Below are positions 35,491 to 47,099 of a DNA stretch of 64,000 nt, in pieces; position 1 is the first letter of the stretch, and every line of letters begins with the position of its first letter. The position numbers were made by a program, and so were the translations under genes. The notes beneath the pieces were generated by a model. It saw only the letters and a program-made list of their open reading frames with translations, searched no databases and was not told the origin of the DNA. The DNA is from Strongylocentrotus purpuratus (lineage: Eukaryota; Echinodermata; Echinoidea; Camarodonta; Strongylocentrotidae): the NCBI RefSeq assembly GCF_000002235.5, contig NW_022145604.1, positions 27,399,291 through 27,463,290 of the forward strand, written 5' to 3'.

Positions 35491-36635
35491 TCAAGTGACA
35501 CTTACAGAGTGACAGCAGTGGAATAAGAAAAATCCCGGTTATTTCTGTCGTGAATAAATATGTTTTAGCGTCTGGATGTAGGTCACCAGGCATTAAAAAG
35601 TACAATAGCACTGCAGAAAATCACAATACATTTAATAGCCTTTTCTAGATGTAACGAAAAAGTGGCAAAGAAGTAAAGGGCTGAGTTCATTTGGTTGGAG
35701 TGAATGTTGATGGGTAATTTTGCCTTGTTTTTGTTTTTATATTTTAGGTACGTGTGTAGCGATCTGTCAAAGAGTAAAACGATGAGTCAATTACTCCCCT
35801 AATTCAATCATCAACTGATCCAAAAAGTATGTTCATTCCATAAATAGAAAGTACATGTAGTAACCCATAAGCTCAAAACAAACCAAAACCAAAAGATAAA
35901 TCGCTTTAATTTTTCATTTGTTTATTGTCTAATACACGAATCTTGTAAACATATATTAATACATGTAATCTATGACTTAACTGATACTTTTATGAGGAGA
36001 AGTGGTTAAATAAACCACAATGTTATCAAAGACTTAAATGGGCGTTGGTAAGATATGATAGAAAGGGAAAACTGTTTACAAAACGCAAGACAGTAGTGCT
36101 TAAGCGAACCATGCGGAAAACAGTCAATATTAAAATGACAATTTGAACTTTAACAAGGCTTGTCCCATATTTGGGCTATAGTTTTATTTTGGAGGCATCA
36201 AACCGGTCTAAAAGCATCATAAAATATAAATCAGTATACTAATATGGTAACCATGTTGCCTCTCCTTTTCTGTGACTTTAGGCAAATAACTTATTTTCAA
36301 TTTAGGCCAATTCAGGCTCCAAACAAAAAAAAACATACCTTCCTCATGTGTGCTTAACCGCACCTCGAGGTATGGATAATTGGGCCCATGCGTGGCACTG
36401 CTATTACAATACGCGATAATTTCAACGCGCAAAAGCAGACGACGGGCGGGAAAGCGTTATCGGACATTCTACGTATAAATGCGTCTTCATACGAATGAAC
36501 TATACATGCGTTTAGCCTCGCCCCAACCTCTTTTCTCTGTCGGGAATACCTAATCTGATTACCAACTCAATAACTTAGTTTACCTACCATGCATCTGCTA
36601 CGGCATTTGAAACAGGAAAAAAACAAAAAACAAAG
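35491..36635. other. No gene seen
   Basis: AT-rich unique sequence without supported features. Confidence 0.55.
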
Positions 36636-37028
36636 ATGGACAAAATTGGAAGGGAAGGAACAACGGCGGAAAAGGCAGAGGAAGGAGGGGAAATTGTGAC
36701 GAAATGTCACAATTTGGGATCTCAGTTTCAATCGCGTCACGTTGCCTGCATAATTTCGCAAACTGTCGGCTATAGGTTGCCAATAGGTTATTTTACTTTA
36801 AAGGGAAGCAATCACATCGAGAAAATAATTTGTGTAATTCCATTCTGTAAATTAAAAGAAGAAACACAAATCACCATGATGTATCCAGTGTTCTTTGTGT
36901 TACGTAGTAAACAAAAGAGAACTATAACTACATACACAGTGCCCGAAGCTACATGTAAGTTTAATACGAATGTGGGCTTGTGCGCGCATGATTTTAGAAT
37001 GGCAACAAGGAAACTATTAATTCAATAA
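36636..37028 (+). CDS. Unidentified 130-codon open frame, or first exon ending at 36954
   Basis: Begins at a true ATG with A-rich upstream sequence; the residue mix is non-repetitive (MDKIGREGTTAEKAEEGG, then CHNLGSQFQSRHVACIIS, later FVLRSKQKRTITTYTV). A consensus donor, CTACAT|GTAAGT, lies inside at 36954/36955, so a first exon 36636-36954 is possible. A 10 bp stem with a 5-base loop (AAATTGTGAC...GTCACAATTT) lies at 36691-36715 within it. No domain recognised; may be a chance frame. Confidence 0.2.
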   Translation: MDKIGREGTTAEKAEEGGEIVTKCHNLGSQFQSRHVACIISQTVGYRLPIGYFTLKGSNHIEKIICVIPFCKLKEETQITMMYPVFFVLRSKQKRTITTYTVPEATCKFNTNVGLCAHDFRMATRKLLIQ

Positions 37029-37095
37029 TCATGTTAATAAGTAGATTAGGTAAATAGATTGATCTTAATTTTCTGATTCGGTATTACTAACTTAC

Positions 37096-37142
37096 CTCTT
37101 ATTGGTTATTGCCTCTCCAGGACCCAATGTACGACGGAATAT
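37096..37142 (-). CDS. Possible 47-nt exon with strong splice sites
   Basis: On the minus strand the acceptor is textbook (TTTATTGTCTTTCTTTGTACAG) and the donor AAGAG|GTAAGTTA is consensus. Only one frame is open throughout, reading IFRRTLGPGEAITNK, beginning in phase 0 and ending with two extra bases. The best-signalled short exon candidate in the window. No partner exon proven. Confidence 0.28.
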
Positions 37143-37674
37143 CTGTACAAAGAAAGACAATAAATGGAATGGAGATTGAGAATGCAAAGATCAGCTATAA
37201 ATGAAATAAATATATATTTGTGAGATTCATCATTCGTTTCATCGAAGAATATCATAATGGATTGATTTTGACATACATACTCTAATAAATAATAGTTTGA
37301 TGGTTTCGATCGAATTTCGTTGCCTCGTTCGTGTAGAACGGTACACCCATATTGAAATATATTATGTTCATTGCTTTCCATAGTATTACATGTTCATGAT
37401 TCCAAAATAAAATGTTATTCTTATCTACTACTTAATCAACCTTGGCCTTGACTTATAAAGAGTTACGATCCATCGCAAGTCATATAATCAATCACAAGAT
37501 TGCACTCTCCTGTCTCTTATGTACATAGGTGCGATTGATTTAAATCGCAAAAATAAGTTGCGATTAATGTCAACTGTTCATGATACGGGCCCTTTACCAA
37601 TACCTTTTTTGTTCACACTACTCAATTGTATTAATTATTAGTACTTGATATGGTAAAGGGTTCATCCTTTTCGC

Positions 37675-37677
37675 GAG

Positions 37678-37708
<31 letters not shown>

Positions 37709-37781
37709 CCCCTCTCTCTCTTTCTTTCTCTTTCTCTCTCGGCTCTTTCTTTCTCTCTCTCTCTCTCCCTCACTCTCTTTT

Positions 37782-37866
<85 letters not shown>

Positions 37867-38030
37867 GTCTCTCTCTCTCTCTCTCTCTCCCTTTCCCTTT
37901 CTCTCTCCTTTTCTTTTTCTCTCTTTCTCTCTTTCTTTTCTCTCTCTCTCTCTCTCTCTTTCCCTCTCTCTTTCCCCCTCTCTCTCTGTTCCTCTCTCTT
38001 TGTTCCTCTCTCTTTCTCTTTCGAGACATA
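37675..38030 (+). repeat. CT-rich tract with central (TA)n
   Basis: About 355 bases of interrupted (CT)n around a (TA)n run of about 37 bases (37828-37864). Long S/L frames on plus and R/E frames on minus are artefacts. (TA)n of this length can extrude as cruciform DNA. Confidence 0.9.
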
Positions 38031-38317
38031 ACCAACATTACTATGGCTGGGACAAAATATAGAACATTTTCGAAGTCCTAAAATTGTATGTATTGAAACC
38101 GTAATTGCAAAAGTGGAATTATCCATCGAAAACTCTTTCGTTCAATATGGATAAATGACACTGTTATGTCTTCTTAAGAGACACATTTATCTTCTTATAC
38201 GTTATAGGCTGAATGGGTATAAACTAAGGGGAATGTACTTTCTCTCTGCAAGTTGAAAAGGTTAATTTTCTCCGAAGATTCCGACATTTTCAAAAAGTAT
38301 TTGAGACATCAGTGAGG

Positions 38318-38319
<2 letters not shown>

Positions 38320-38350
<31 letters not shown>
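38320..38350 (+). repeat. Poly-A run, about 30 bases
   Basis: Uninterrupted A homopolymer. No upstream polyadenylation signal or flanking duplication seen, so I do not call it a retroposon tail. Confidence 0.85.
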
Positions 38351-38353
<3 letters not shown>

Positions 38354-41300
38354 TATGACATGTATGATAACGATTGGATCATATAATCAATAATTAGTAG
38401 GAACAAAACACTTAATGCAAAATAAGAACAAATATCGTTACTGCTCATTTAAAATGCCCACAACAATCACAACACTTTAGGGTGTTGTTTGTTTTTCTTG
38501 GGAGGGGGTCGTTCATGGTAATGTTCTCCTATCATTATTACAATGCTTGCTTCATTCTCATCCTAATTACGCAATCAAGAGGCTGAACATTTATATATTA
38601 CGGAGCATTAATAATTACTCCTAGACTAAAAAAAAAAAACAACAAACACATCCCAGACTTAAAAAGTAAACAGCACAAATGCTGCAAGAGCCAAGATATA
38701 AATTCCACGTAAAGTCTGAATGTCTGTTTACGCGCCATGAACTTTAAAATGTACCAGACTTTATACCTAAGGGATGTATGAGCGTAAGGGCACATAATGT
38801 TGTGCGTGTGTGTGCATGAGATCTCTAAAGAGTAAAATCAATAGGGAGTTTTACCCGCTGGCTCATGAATAATTATGCTTTTAAGAAAAGGGACTCACGC
38901 TGGGCGGGGCGGGGAAGAGGGGAAAAGGTGAGGGATTCTCTGGAAGTTTGTCTGCCTGAACGGCGTAAAGACGAGGGCATTTTACCATGTAATGTATGAC
39001 ATTTAGCGATGCGATCATGATAGAGTGGGTACAGTATGTTGGTTAGGATGGATTCCTTTGGTCTTGGGAATGGGTATCTATGTCTTTTGGAACATATATT
39101 TAGACATGTTCAGAAGGAAATATATTCTATTTTCATTCATTCTACATTCAAATATAATTTATGTCCCCTTTTCCAAGAAGAAAAAATGCATGGATTATTA
39201 AACAGTTATAATTAACACGGTTCTTTAATTAACGAGTGTAGGGTATTGCTCCTGAGATTTTGTTTTAAATTCTGATCTGATTAGTGTATTGCCAGTGTTG
39301 TAATTTTGTCGTTTTTTATCAACTTTGGTATTGTCTTTTTTTTTTAAATCGAGTTCCTTTTGTGCCATTATTGGCAGATGTATATACCAATCTCAAAGTT
39401 TACATGAGCATAGATCCGGAAAAGTATTTTGATTAAAATATGTTAAAACATTTCATAATTCCATCATCATGTCATCGATCAATAGTTTTTTTTAAACTTG
39501 TATATATATGTTTCCATAATATTATTATGGTATAGATATTAGTCATGCGACCATTTCGATTTTCATACAATACACATTCAAAGGTTAATGCACTATAAAG
39601 GTCATTCCTCTGGTTGTTCATCTGACACTTGAATCTCTCTATCTTCCCCATAATACTTTCAGACCAATAGATTCCATGTGTCTTATCTGGAATCTCATCC
39701 AGCTGTCTGTGAGATATTTTATTGAGAATTTTTTATTTCTCCAAATATGAAATTCTCTCTAGAGTAAATCTGGAGATTTAAAGCAGATGTCAACAAACTG
39801 ATTGTCATGTATAAGAGTGCAAACGTCAGTCACGTGAAGAGTTTGTCTTGTGGGCCTCTTAGCCGAACCTCCAAAGTGGGCTCAACCTATATCCAAACAT
39901 ATCACTTCATTATTAGCCGACTTTAAAAAGTACCATCGTGTAAGGGATTTTGCATCCAAACTCGCCCCGCGTCATTTCATTAGCTGTGGAAAAGTTTTAA
40001 CATTCTGTAAACATGTTTACTATTCCTTTTGGTTTTAACAATTTTTTTTCTGGATGAGGGGGGGGGGGGGTCTCAGCGTTATTCATCACCTTCATAACTC
40101 AATGAACTCTAAATCTGTTTTCCTCTACCATAATTCTAGCTGATCGGGAATGTGAATTTACCTTAAAGCCCCACTGTCCTACTTGTAGCTACTTGCTCCC
40201 TCTATATAGAAAACGTCCCCAATCGGTGCCTGTTGGTCCCCCATGATCCTTTTTTTCTTATGTTAGTTGAGAGCTGAGTGGATGAGATAGCCACCTGTCA
40301 GTGACCTGGCTGGGTGGTCTAATCCCTTCTATTCCAGTCTTTAAGCGCAATTTTTTTCCAAGGATTTCTTTGGGGATAAATCAAACGCATCCAAACGTAG
40401 ACATAGTTTTGATAAAATTAAGAAACAGAAAATTAAGACGTTTCACATTGTGCTTCATATTCAGGTTCATATCTTTTCTTGGGGGGGGGGTGTCTAAATA
40501 GAGAGTATGTCAATATATATGTTGTGCGATCAACATGCCTTAATAATTGCCGTAACGCATCGTTATTCATTTACAACAACAATGTTCTATTCGAATGACA
40601 AAGTATTTTGTATTCGTATAGTTACATAGCCTATACATCCATTGTAAATAACTGTTCCTGAAGTTTAAAGGGCATACAGTGCGGGCAGCAGAAATAGGTT
40701 TGAGTCAAGTATTCGCAACGAATTATAGTCAACAACAAAAGTGACACGCACAAAAATGAAAATACAAGGCTTTGTTTGCTACACAAATATTGACCTTGGC
40801 TTAAGATACTACCAACTAGGATTCCACCTAAGATGTACAATGTAGACTGTCACTATTTGTAGCAGGAGTCGTCACTCTCGCAGACTTTCCACTAAGTAGC
40901 GAGACACCAGCGGTTATCTATCTTAGATGTGAAGCAGGTCTTCCCTCGACCTCTTTCCTAATCATAACAGACTAGCTTCTCGTCTTTCATCACACGATAA
41001 AGAACCTGTATGACAAGCGGGACAGCCATTGATCGATGAGTATTTACAGTATTGTTGATATTGTAACAACTTCCCTCTTCTCTCCTCTATGGGTGTAATG
41101 AGTAGGCTGATTCTTTGACTTAATGGATTATGTCATCCGACATGGCAGCCCTATTTGGGTGTCATTCTAAAAGGATGTTGCTTGATCGTCGCTTCTCTGC
41201 TGCGTTTCAGGTCATCGTTCATCCGGCTCCGTGTGTCTGCTCCTCTATTTGGATTGGAGCTCGGAGGCTCGAGAAGGGGGGGGGGGGGGTCACAGATCAT

Positions 41301-41929
41301 GACACTCTTCAGTCTGCCCATCGCACCCCTGGCGGGTGTTTGGTCTGCTGACGCGGCATGGAGTGGCTAGCCCACGGGGTACCACACTGTGACTCCATCG
41401 TCGGGTCAAACTTTCGGGGTTGAGCCCCTGTCATTGCGTTCGATATTTCGAGGGTAACTCGCACCTGATAAAACCGTAGTCGGGACTGTGACTTTTGTTT
41501 ATTGAAGCTAAAACAACAGATCAATGACATCAAGAATGACGTCTATTACGAAATAGCACATCCACTTTGTTAACCTCCTGAAGTTTAATTTAGAGGGAAC
41601 AGGGCTGTATGACTTGATCCCAAAATTTCACTTGTATACCCCCTTATATTTTGAGGTAGTGGTAGTGATTGCGTAATGCCTGTTTTACGATTGGCTTTAC
41701 ATAATGATTTTATATAATAATAGTAATTTTAATTTACGTTTTTTATCTTCAATTTATTTGACAGCTGAATCCTTTGTTGTTCTTCTTATTAATAAGATGG
41801 TAAATGGTAAATTTATGCGACCAAAAAATCCAGTCATTCTTTCGTATAGATTATTGTGTAAACCGTTACTCATATTACACCCCCCCCCCCCCCCCATCTG
41901 CACCACCACCCTATAAACCCCCGTGTACT
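38351..41929. other. No supported gene; one family C copy and a GC-richer patch
   Basis: Positions about 41130-41480 are more GC-rich, with overlapping frames on both strands that conflict and carry no recognised motif, plus a 13-base poly-G near 41277 and poly-C at 41879. The remainder is AT-rich. Confidence 0.5.
40163..40344 (+). mobile_element. MITE family C, copy 2 (about 182 bp)
   Basis: Starts TTAAAGCCCCACTG and ends with CTTTAA. It carries the same ordered landmarks as copies 1 and 3, including TTGGTCCCCCATGATCC and GAGAGCTGAG. It is slightly shorter because of small deletions near the right end. Confidence 0.85.
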
Positions 41930-42780
41930 TTACCCCTAGTATGAATTTTATCGATCCGGATCATCTCTAGGCATTCAACAATATATCACAGACAAGACAT
42001 TTTCCCCTTTTTACACCATTATCCCTATCTTACCACCCTTCCACCCCTATCCCATGCCATCTGTTGCCCCTATGATAATCGCAAATTAATCCAGCAGCAT
42101 CTTTTCATATCAAGATTTGTTAACATTTGCCTAAACATGCTGCATTATATTCATGATATTAACACGAGTTCCATCTGCCATCATTACCTCTCTATCTTAC
42201 ACTCCCTCAACTCTAGCCCGGCCTCCCTGTCATTTATCACCCTACAACCCCAATCGATCTGTTTGGTATCACTAAAGTTAACCTGGCCTGTGCTTCATCA
42301 TTATCACCATAAGTTCTTTCTTACACTGATATCCCTCAAATTCCCCCTCCCCCTTTCCAATTAGCGACCCCATCCTTTGTGCCCGTTACCCCCTAATACA
42401 ATCCAAAATCGATCCGACAGCATGGTTAATACCGACGGTCTTGGGAATGATGCTATTACCGGAAAACTTGTTTTGTTTTCTTCAACCATTAACCTTATCG
42501 TAACCCCTCCTCCACCCTTTCACTCCGCCGTTTACCCCATTAGAAACCCAATCGATCTTTCTAATTGGTATAATTATAGTAGTTAATACTACCTGAAACT
42601 TGATGCATCGTATCAACATTATGCTGTTTTAAACACCATTAACCTATATCGTACCCCCTCCACCTCCCTCCACCCTACCTCTGTTTACCCCTGTATCACC
42701 CTATCGATCTTTCTTGGTATCACTGCAGTTGTTAACACTTGCTAGAACATGCTGCATCATGTCCACACCTAAAGGCACTT
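41930..42780 (+). repeat. Degenerate satellite, about 150 bp unit, 5-6 units
   Basis: Units share ATCGATC(T)TT-C, TTGGTATCAC, GTTAACA-T, (A)ACATGCTGCATCAT and a C-rich stretch (ACCCCTCCTCCACCC-like). ATCGATC anchors lie at about 41952, 42080 (diverged), 42255, 42410, 42553 and 42705, spacing 128-175 bases. The block is markedly pyrimidine- and C-rich on the plus strand. Units are well diverged, so it is easily taken for unique sequence. No gene. Confidence 0.7.
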
Positions 42781-43418
42781 GGACGAATGCATCTTCAGTC
42801 GAATTCCCCCCTCTAAGTCAATAACCCATTTGCAGGGATAGGGGAGTCGGAAAATAATCCCATTTAAGGGAAATCAGAGCTCGCTCTTTAACGTTCCCTC
42901 CTTGGCGAGGAAAGGTGGCAGGGAGGGGGAGATAACGTCCCGAGCCGATATGACAAACGCGTCACAAGAGTATTTAAGTTTTGTTAATTTTGTTGTATGC
43001 TGTTGGTTCTGATTTTCTGTTATTATTGTTTGTTTTGTAGGAAAGGTAAAATTTTGGTATGGGTTCATGAATTTGGTTCAAATGAACATATTGGAAGCTA
43101 TGCGATTTTCCAATATTCAATGGTCGTTGTCGCGGTTGGAATCGAGTCTAAAGTGGTGAAATGATAAATATTAAACTCTTTCAGTTGTATAGCTCCCTCT
43201 CAACACTGATATTACTTTAACTTTAAAACAATGTTTCCTGACTACAATCGACCGATTTGCTATTCCCGTTTGGAAATTATATATCAGAACTGCATAATCT
43301 GAGATTTTCATGGTCGCTTCTACCATGGAATAGCCTTTGGCGCTATTTGAAATATTTGGAATTTACCGGGAGCACCGGTAAATTTGTATTATACAAATTT
43401 CTCGAAAGCAGAAGTGTT
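42781..43418. other. No gene seen
   Basis: Mixed composition. The short frame at 43257-43457 has no motifs and runs into family A copy 2. Confidence 0.5.
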
Positions 43419-43960
43419 TTAAAGGTACTATGTCCCATTTGCAGGCCAAAAAAATGAAAAAGTTAAATTCCAACTGCATTTGAAAGATACATACTAATTT
43501 AGAACTTCCCTAAAAAAGGTGGGGCTTGAAAATGTCTTCAAGTGGGAAAATAACGACTATTAGTTGTCAAATCGACTTTAGGGCTATAGAGCCCAAAAGT
43601 AATAGTCTTGATTTTCAGACAATTGTACCGAATGGCCATACGTTTTATGCTGCGCAAAGATTCAATCAGTTTAATCTTGGCCATCACAAGAAGTGGGTTA
43701 TTGATGTAGACAAATGCTCATGTACCCTTTACAACTCTTTTCATGTATGTTATTACCAAAGAAGAAAAAATGCCAGTCGGTCACTCAATAGTGTCTGACA
43801 GTGAAGACTAGCAAGTAAACGGGTTTCCTTGCATAATTTGAATATGAGGACACTGCTAACGTTTAAATTTCACAGATAGGACATACATGACATATTCATA
43901 ATTCCTGCAAAGTTCTACAGAATTTGAGGTTGGCTGCAAAAGGGACATCGAGTGCTTATA
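43419..43960 (+). mobile_element. MITE family A, copy 2 (right end decayed)
   Basis: This copy aligns with 11203-11747 in the same orientation from TTAAAGGTACTATGTCCC through AGGGACAT. The right terminus after GGGACAT has diverged, so the last 13 bases no longer match the inverted repeat. Small indels and scattered substitutions separate the copies. Like copy 1 it is followed at a short distance by a family B end, here in inverse orientation. Confidence 0.85.
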
Positions 43961-44016
43961 ATACATCAACAGGGGCATCCAAATATATCAACATTTTTAA
44001 AGAATTACTATCCATT

Positions 44017-44055
44017 CAATTTTTAAAATTTCCCAAAACTTTGCATTACCTTTAA
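44017..44055 (-). repeat. Family B terminal fragment, inverse orientation
   Basis: Read on the minus strand it begins TTAAAGGTAATGCAAAG and continues GGGAAATTTT, matching 11744-11782 with a few differences. It lies about 60-95 bases beyond family A copy 2. A recurring A-B association could mean nested insertion or a common composite unit. Confidence 0.6.
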
Positions 44056-45169
44056 GGTGATGTATTTCTGTTACGAAGACTCTATTTCTTCCTCGATAGC
44101 ACGAATTACTCCCTGTGTCGGGCAATTAATTTGTTACAAAACCTTTCTTCTGACACTTTTGTTGCTGTTGCTGTTATTTCTTTTAGGTGGGTGGGTAGGT
44201 TTTGTAATCTTACAAGGTAGAGAGATAATCATGGTCAATTGGTCATCACGAGCTCTTAATCATTCATTGTAAGTTATATCCATGGACCATTTAGACTGGA
44301 TTTTCTTTGGGGAGCTGGTAATGCTTACACGTGTCATTAACCAAAGGAACCACCTCACATTATCATCATTGTTAATCAAGTACTTTGCCAGGACGTCGGG
44401 TCTCTAATTGCTCGTTATTTGGAGTCTTGTCTGGTGAGGTGTTTTCGCATGTGTTCTCCGTCATATCTTCTCACAGAGCTTAATGTGTCTCCATTATATA
44501 ACAGATGTCCGCATTATGGACTTGATAGCTTATTACAGGTGATTAGCTGGAGCACCTGATACGAAAAGCTTACACAAGATACACCTTGATCCAGACACAC
44601 ACACGCGCACACACACGCACGCACACGCACATAAACACACACGCACCATAAGCACACGCACACGCCAACGCCCACACATATTTCACTTTGGAAATAGGAT
44701 GGGTTGATTAAATATACAAGAAAGCATGTCTATTTTAACATTTCTGTTTCAAACATCATACTTGTTTATTCTTACACAATAATTGCCCAACCATTATTAC
44801 ATTTTAGTATATTATATCTGCAGGACGAAAAGGCCAGAGGTTATTTTTGTAAGTAAATGGACGCGATTGCAAAGTGACTTAATGATCCGATTAAATCCAA
44901 GGTCCTATAATCAACAGCAGCGATGTACGTTTTTCTTCTTCTTAGAAGTCTATCTTTAGTTACTTTTGACTTATAAACGCTTCCGTGTGAAATTGGGGGT
45001 TGAGATAAGATCGTTACTGGCGCATCCGCAGAATCACAATCATAGCTGGGAGCCAGAAGGGCGTTCATTATTGTACATAATTATATATCTAGCATAATTT
45101 CAAGGTCCTTATAGCTCTTAGCAGACAAAGTCGTCTCATCTGGACGAAGCATTCGTTACTGCAACTTAC
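44056..45169. other. No gene seen
   Basis: AT-rich with a CA/CG microsatellite. The minus frame 44841-45068 is varied in residues but lacks splice signals. Confidence 0.45.
44597..44672 (+). repeat. (CA)n / CACG-rich microsatellite
   Basis: CACACA repeats mixed with CGCACA. Confidence 0.85.
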
Positions 45170-45297
45170 CAAGAATTTCTTTCGAAGCCGATCTTAGCCT
45201 TGCCCTTGAGCGTGGTCTTCAATGTGTAATCGAGCACTTCAACACGCCTGGTTTCACTTGAGCGGGTTTCCGCTTTGATAGACCCATTCAGTCCTGT
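45170..45297 (-). CDS. Candidate host exon, 128 nt, unidentified
   Basis: On the minus strand the segment is bounded by a pyrimidine-rich acceptor (CATTCTTTCTGATTATCAG) and a consensus donor (TTCTTG|GTAAGT). Exactly one minus frame is open for all 42 codons, reading for example NGSIKAETRSSETRRVEVLD then YTLKTTLKGKAKIGFERNS. Codons favour purine-first and G/C-third (ACC, AAG, CTC, GGC, ATC), unlike the AT-rich surroundings. It starts in phase 0 and leaves two bases at its end. A plus-strand frame of about 48 codons also crosses the segment and lowers certainty. No family recognised. Confidence 0.38.
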
Positions 45298-45352
45298 CTG
45301 ATAATCAGAAAGAATGACAGACCCTTTACAAATAAAGAGCATCCTTTCGTCT

Positions 45353-45466
45353 TCAAATCGACTTCTCGCCGTAGATGCACGCTCCTGTCTGAGTACGATA
45401 ACTTAGCAAATAGGGCGTCGAAACGCCATTAACGGAGCTTTCGAACGTCAGCGGGAAATTGACAAA
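45353..45466 (-). CDS. Candidate exon ending in a stop, 37 codons, unidentified
   Basis: On the minus strand a good acceptor (GACTGTGTTTTGCAG) leads into a frame reading FVNFPLTFESSVNGVSTPYL then LSYRTQTGACIYGEKSI and a stop. It lies 55 bases upstream (in minus orientation) of 45170-45297, but no strong donor joins the two in phase; only weak GT sites are available. It may be a terminal exon of another transcript form, a decayed piece of the same gene, or chance. Codon choice looks coding (TTC, CTG, GTC, TAC). Confidence 0.27.
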   Translation of the reverse strand, partial: FVNFPLTFESSVNGVSTPYLLSYRTQTGACIYGEKSI

Positions 45467-46007
45467 CTGCAAAACACAGTCATTAGAGTGCGACATTTCA
45501 GAGAATGTTAACTCGTTACTGGCTCCATCAGTGAGGATGTTTAAGAGCTAAAAATCTTGTGTTTACTGGTGAAAACTTTCAGGGGGAAAAAAGAAATTGT
45601 TGTCGAATTTAAGATCCTTGCTCGTTAGACGTGAAAGAAATTGCCGCTAGCTATCTCAGCTAAAAGTTAATATCGGATCCCGACTGCTTTAAGTGCGATC
45701 GCTTGCGGCACTGCAAGGTATAGGGAACTGGAAATGGAGTGCAATTCACAGCATTTTGTGCGTTTGCACGGCGTACTTGAAGAGTGTTCGAATCACGTTG
45801 AAGTTGTGATCGCGTAGCTCTTCTCACGTTTTGGGATTTCTGCTCTTTCTTTATTTGTTTCTTCTTTCATGTTGTAAATGAAAATATCAATAATGAAGCT
45901 CACATCAAAAATGATGTACGGCAAACAAATGTGTACGTTTCCAGAATACATTTTCAATTTACTGAACTTTCTAAAAAGATTGATGTTATAAAGTTAAAGG
46001 CCTACTG
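45467..46007. other. Possible further coding remnants, not called
   Basis: A minus-strand stretch near 45740-45815 reads RDHNFNVIRTLFKYAVQT in one frame but lacks a pyrimidine tract upstream. Otherwise nothing. Confidence 0.35.
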
Positions 46008-46392
46008 TTAAAGAGATCGTTTAACAATGTTAAATCTGAGATACACGGCCCTACGTGTTATCAGTGTCTGTGATATGGTGTAATATTGAAGCCCTAAAAA
46101 AATTGCGCTTTAAAATGATCAAGAAGTGCCTCAAAAAAGTAAAAATCTTTGAGTGACCGGTTTTACCATACTCGTTTTCCCCAATAGACTGTAGTGTTAT
46201 GAAAACCGTCAGGCGAACGGTTTTCAAAATTTTTAATTCCAATCATAAATATCTTGATAATCAGACAGGCGATCGGCTTGTAAAAGTCATGGGGTTCCTG
46301 ACTGACCTAAAGGTTTATAATTATCTTTGCATCATGAGCTAAATCCAGAAATTTATTTCAGAATCTGAGACAAATTTACCGGATCCCTTTAA
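46008..46392 (+). mobile_element. MITE family D-like, about 385 bp
   Basis: The left end TTAAAGAGATCGTTTAACA and right end (minus strand) TTAAAGGGATCCGGTAAAT form imperfect inverted repeats of about 30 bases, both followed by a TCTGAGA or CAGATTC motif. The interior is AT-rich without coding signal. The ends resemble those of 59420-59863, but the interiors do not align, as expected of MITE subfamilies that share only the transposase recognition ends. Confidence 0.55.
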
Positions 46393-46987
46393 ATAAAATG
46401 CCAAGCCAAACTGAGAAGCCGTCATATATATCCTGTGTTCAAGATAGCATAATAGATGTTCTCCTGATGATTAATTTATAATGCTGAATATGAATAAACC
46501 ATTTCTGTATTGTATCAAAACTTTTAATAACGAAGGATTTAACTCGTGAAAAGCTCACCAGTACGTGAATCGCGCACTCACCGTACCGTGGGAGTGTTTG
46601 GCGCTCAAATTTGCTTAGTGGCCAAACAAAGAAACGAATAAACTCTTCCGACTTGTAACACTTGCTTCTGTTTGTTTCAGTATTTACTTCACTTGTTTTC
46701 GGTGCACTTCTAAGTGAAATTACACAGTACTTTAGATTGTTAACTAGACCTTAGCAAGATCCCGGTGCATGGATGCATCGTGTAACGCATGACTTACTAT
46801 GTAATCCCTTGTGATATGCATTTAAATCCTGATGGACATGATTTGATGAAAAGGGGGAATTAAGATTGACAGTAAATGGAATAGCAGGCTCTCGACATTG
46901 TCCATTGTCCATTAATCAATGAACTGCAAATGATGAGGACAAGTTTTCATTTGTTCGTTATGAGAAAGCGATTAGCTTGGGACGAAG

Positions 46988-47099
46988 AACGAAGTAAACT
47001 TTGAAGAAGAAAAAAAGGAAAAAAGATGAAGAAGAAAAAGAAGGAGAAGGAGGAGGAGGAGGAGGAGGAGTAGAAAAAGTGATGATGAAGAAGAAGGCA
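46988..47099 (+). repeat. Purine tract (GAA)n/(GGA)n
   Basis: GAAGAAGAAAAAAAGG passes into (GGA)n and back to (GAAGAT)n. Confidence 0.9.

Noticed and set aside
34612-35501. Minus-strand frames up to 158 codons, Leu/Ser/Phe-rich, resembling membrane proteins
   Set aside because: They are translations of a GA-rich satellite array; the hydrophobicity comes from CT-type codons.
37631-38126. Frames of 135-143 codons on both strands
   Set aside because: Pure products of (CT)n and (TA)n repeats.
41130-41533. GC-richer region with 70-75 codon frames on both strands
   Set aside because: Frames conflict, contain poly-G, and show no motif or splice-site pair.
45740-45850. tRNA-like B box (GTTCGAATC)
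   Set aside because: No A box at the right spacing and no cloverleaf pairing.
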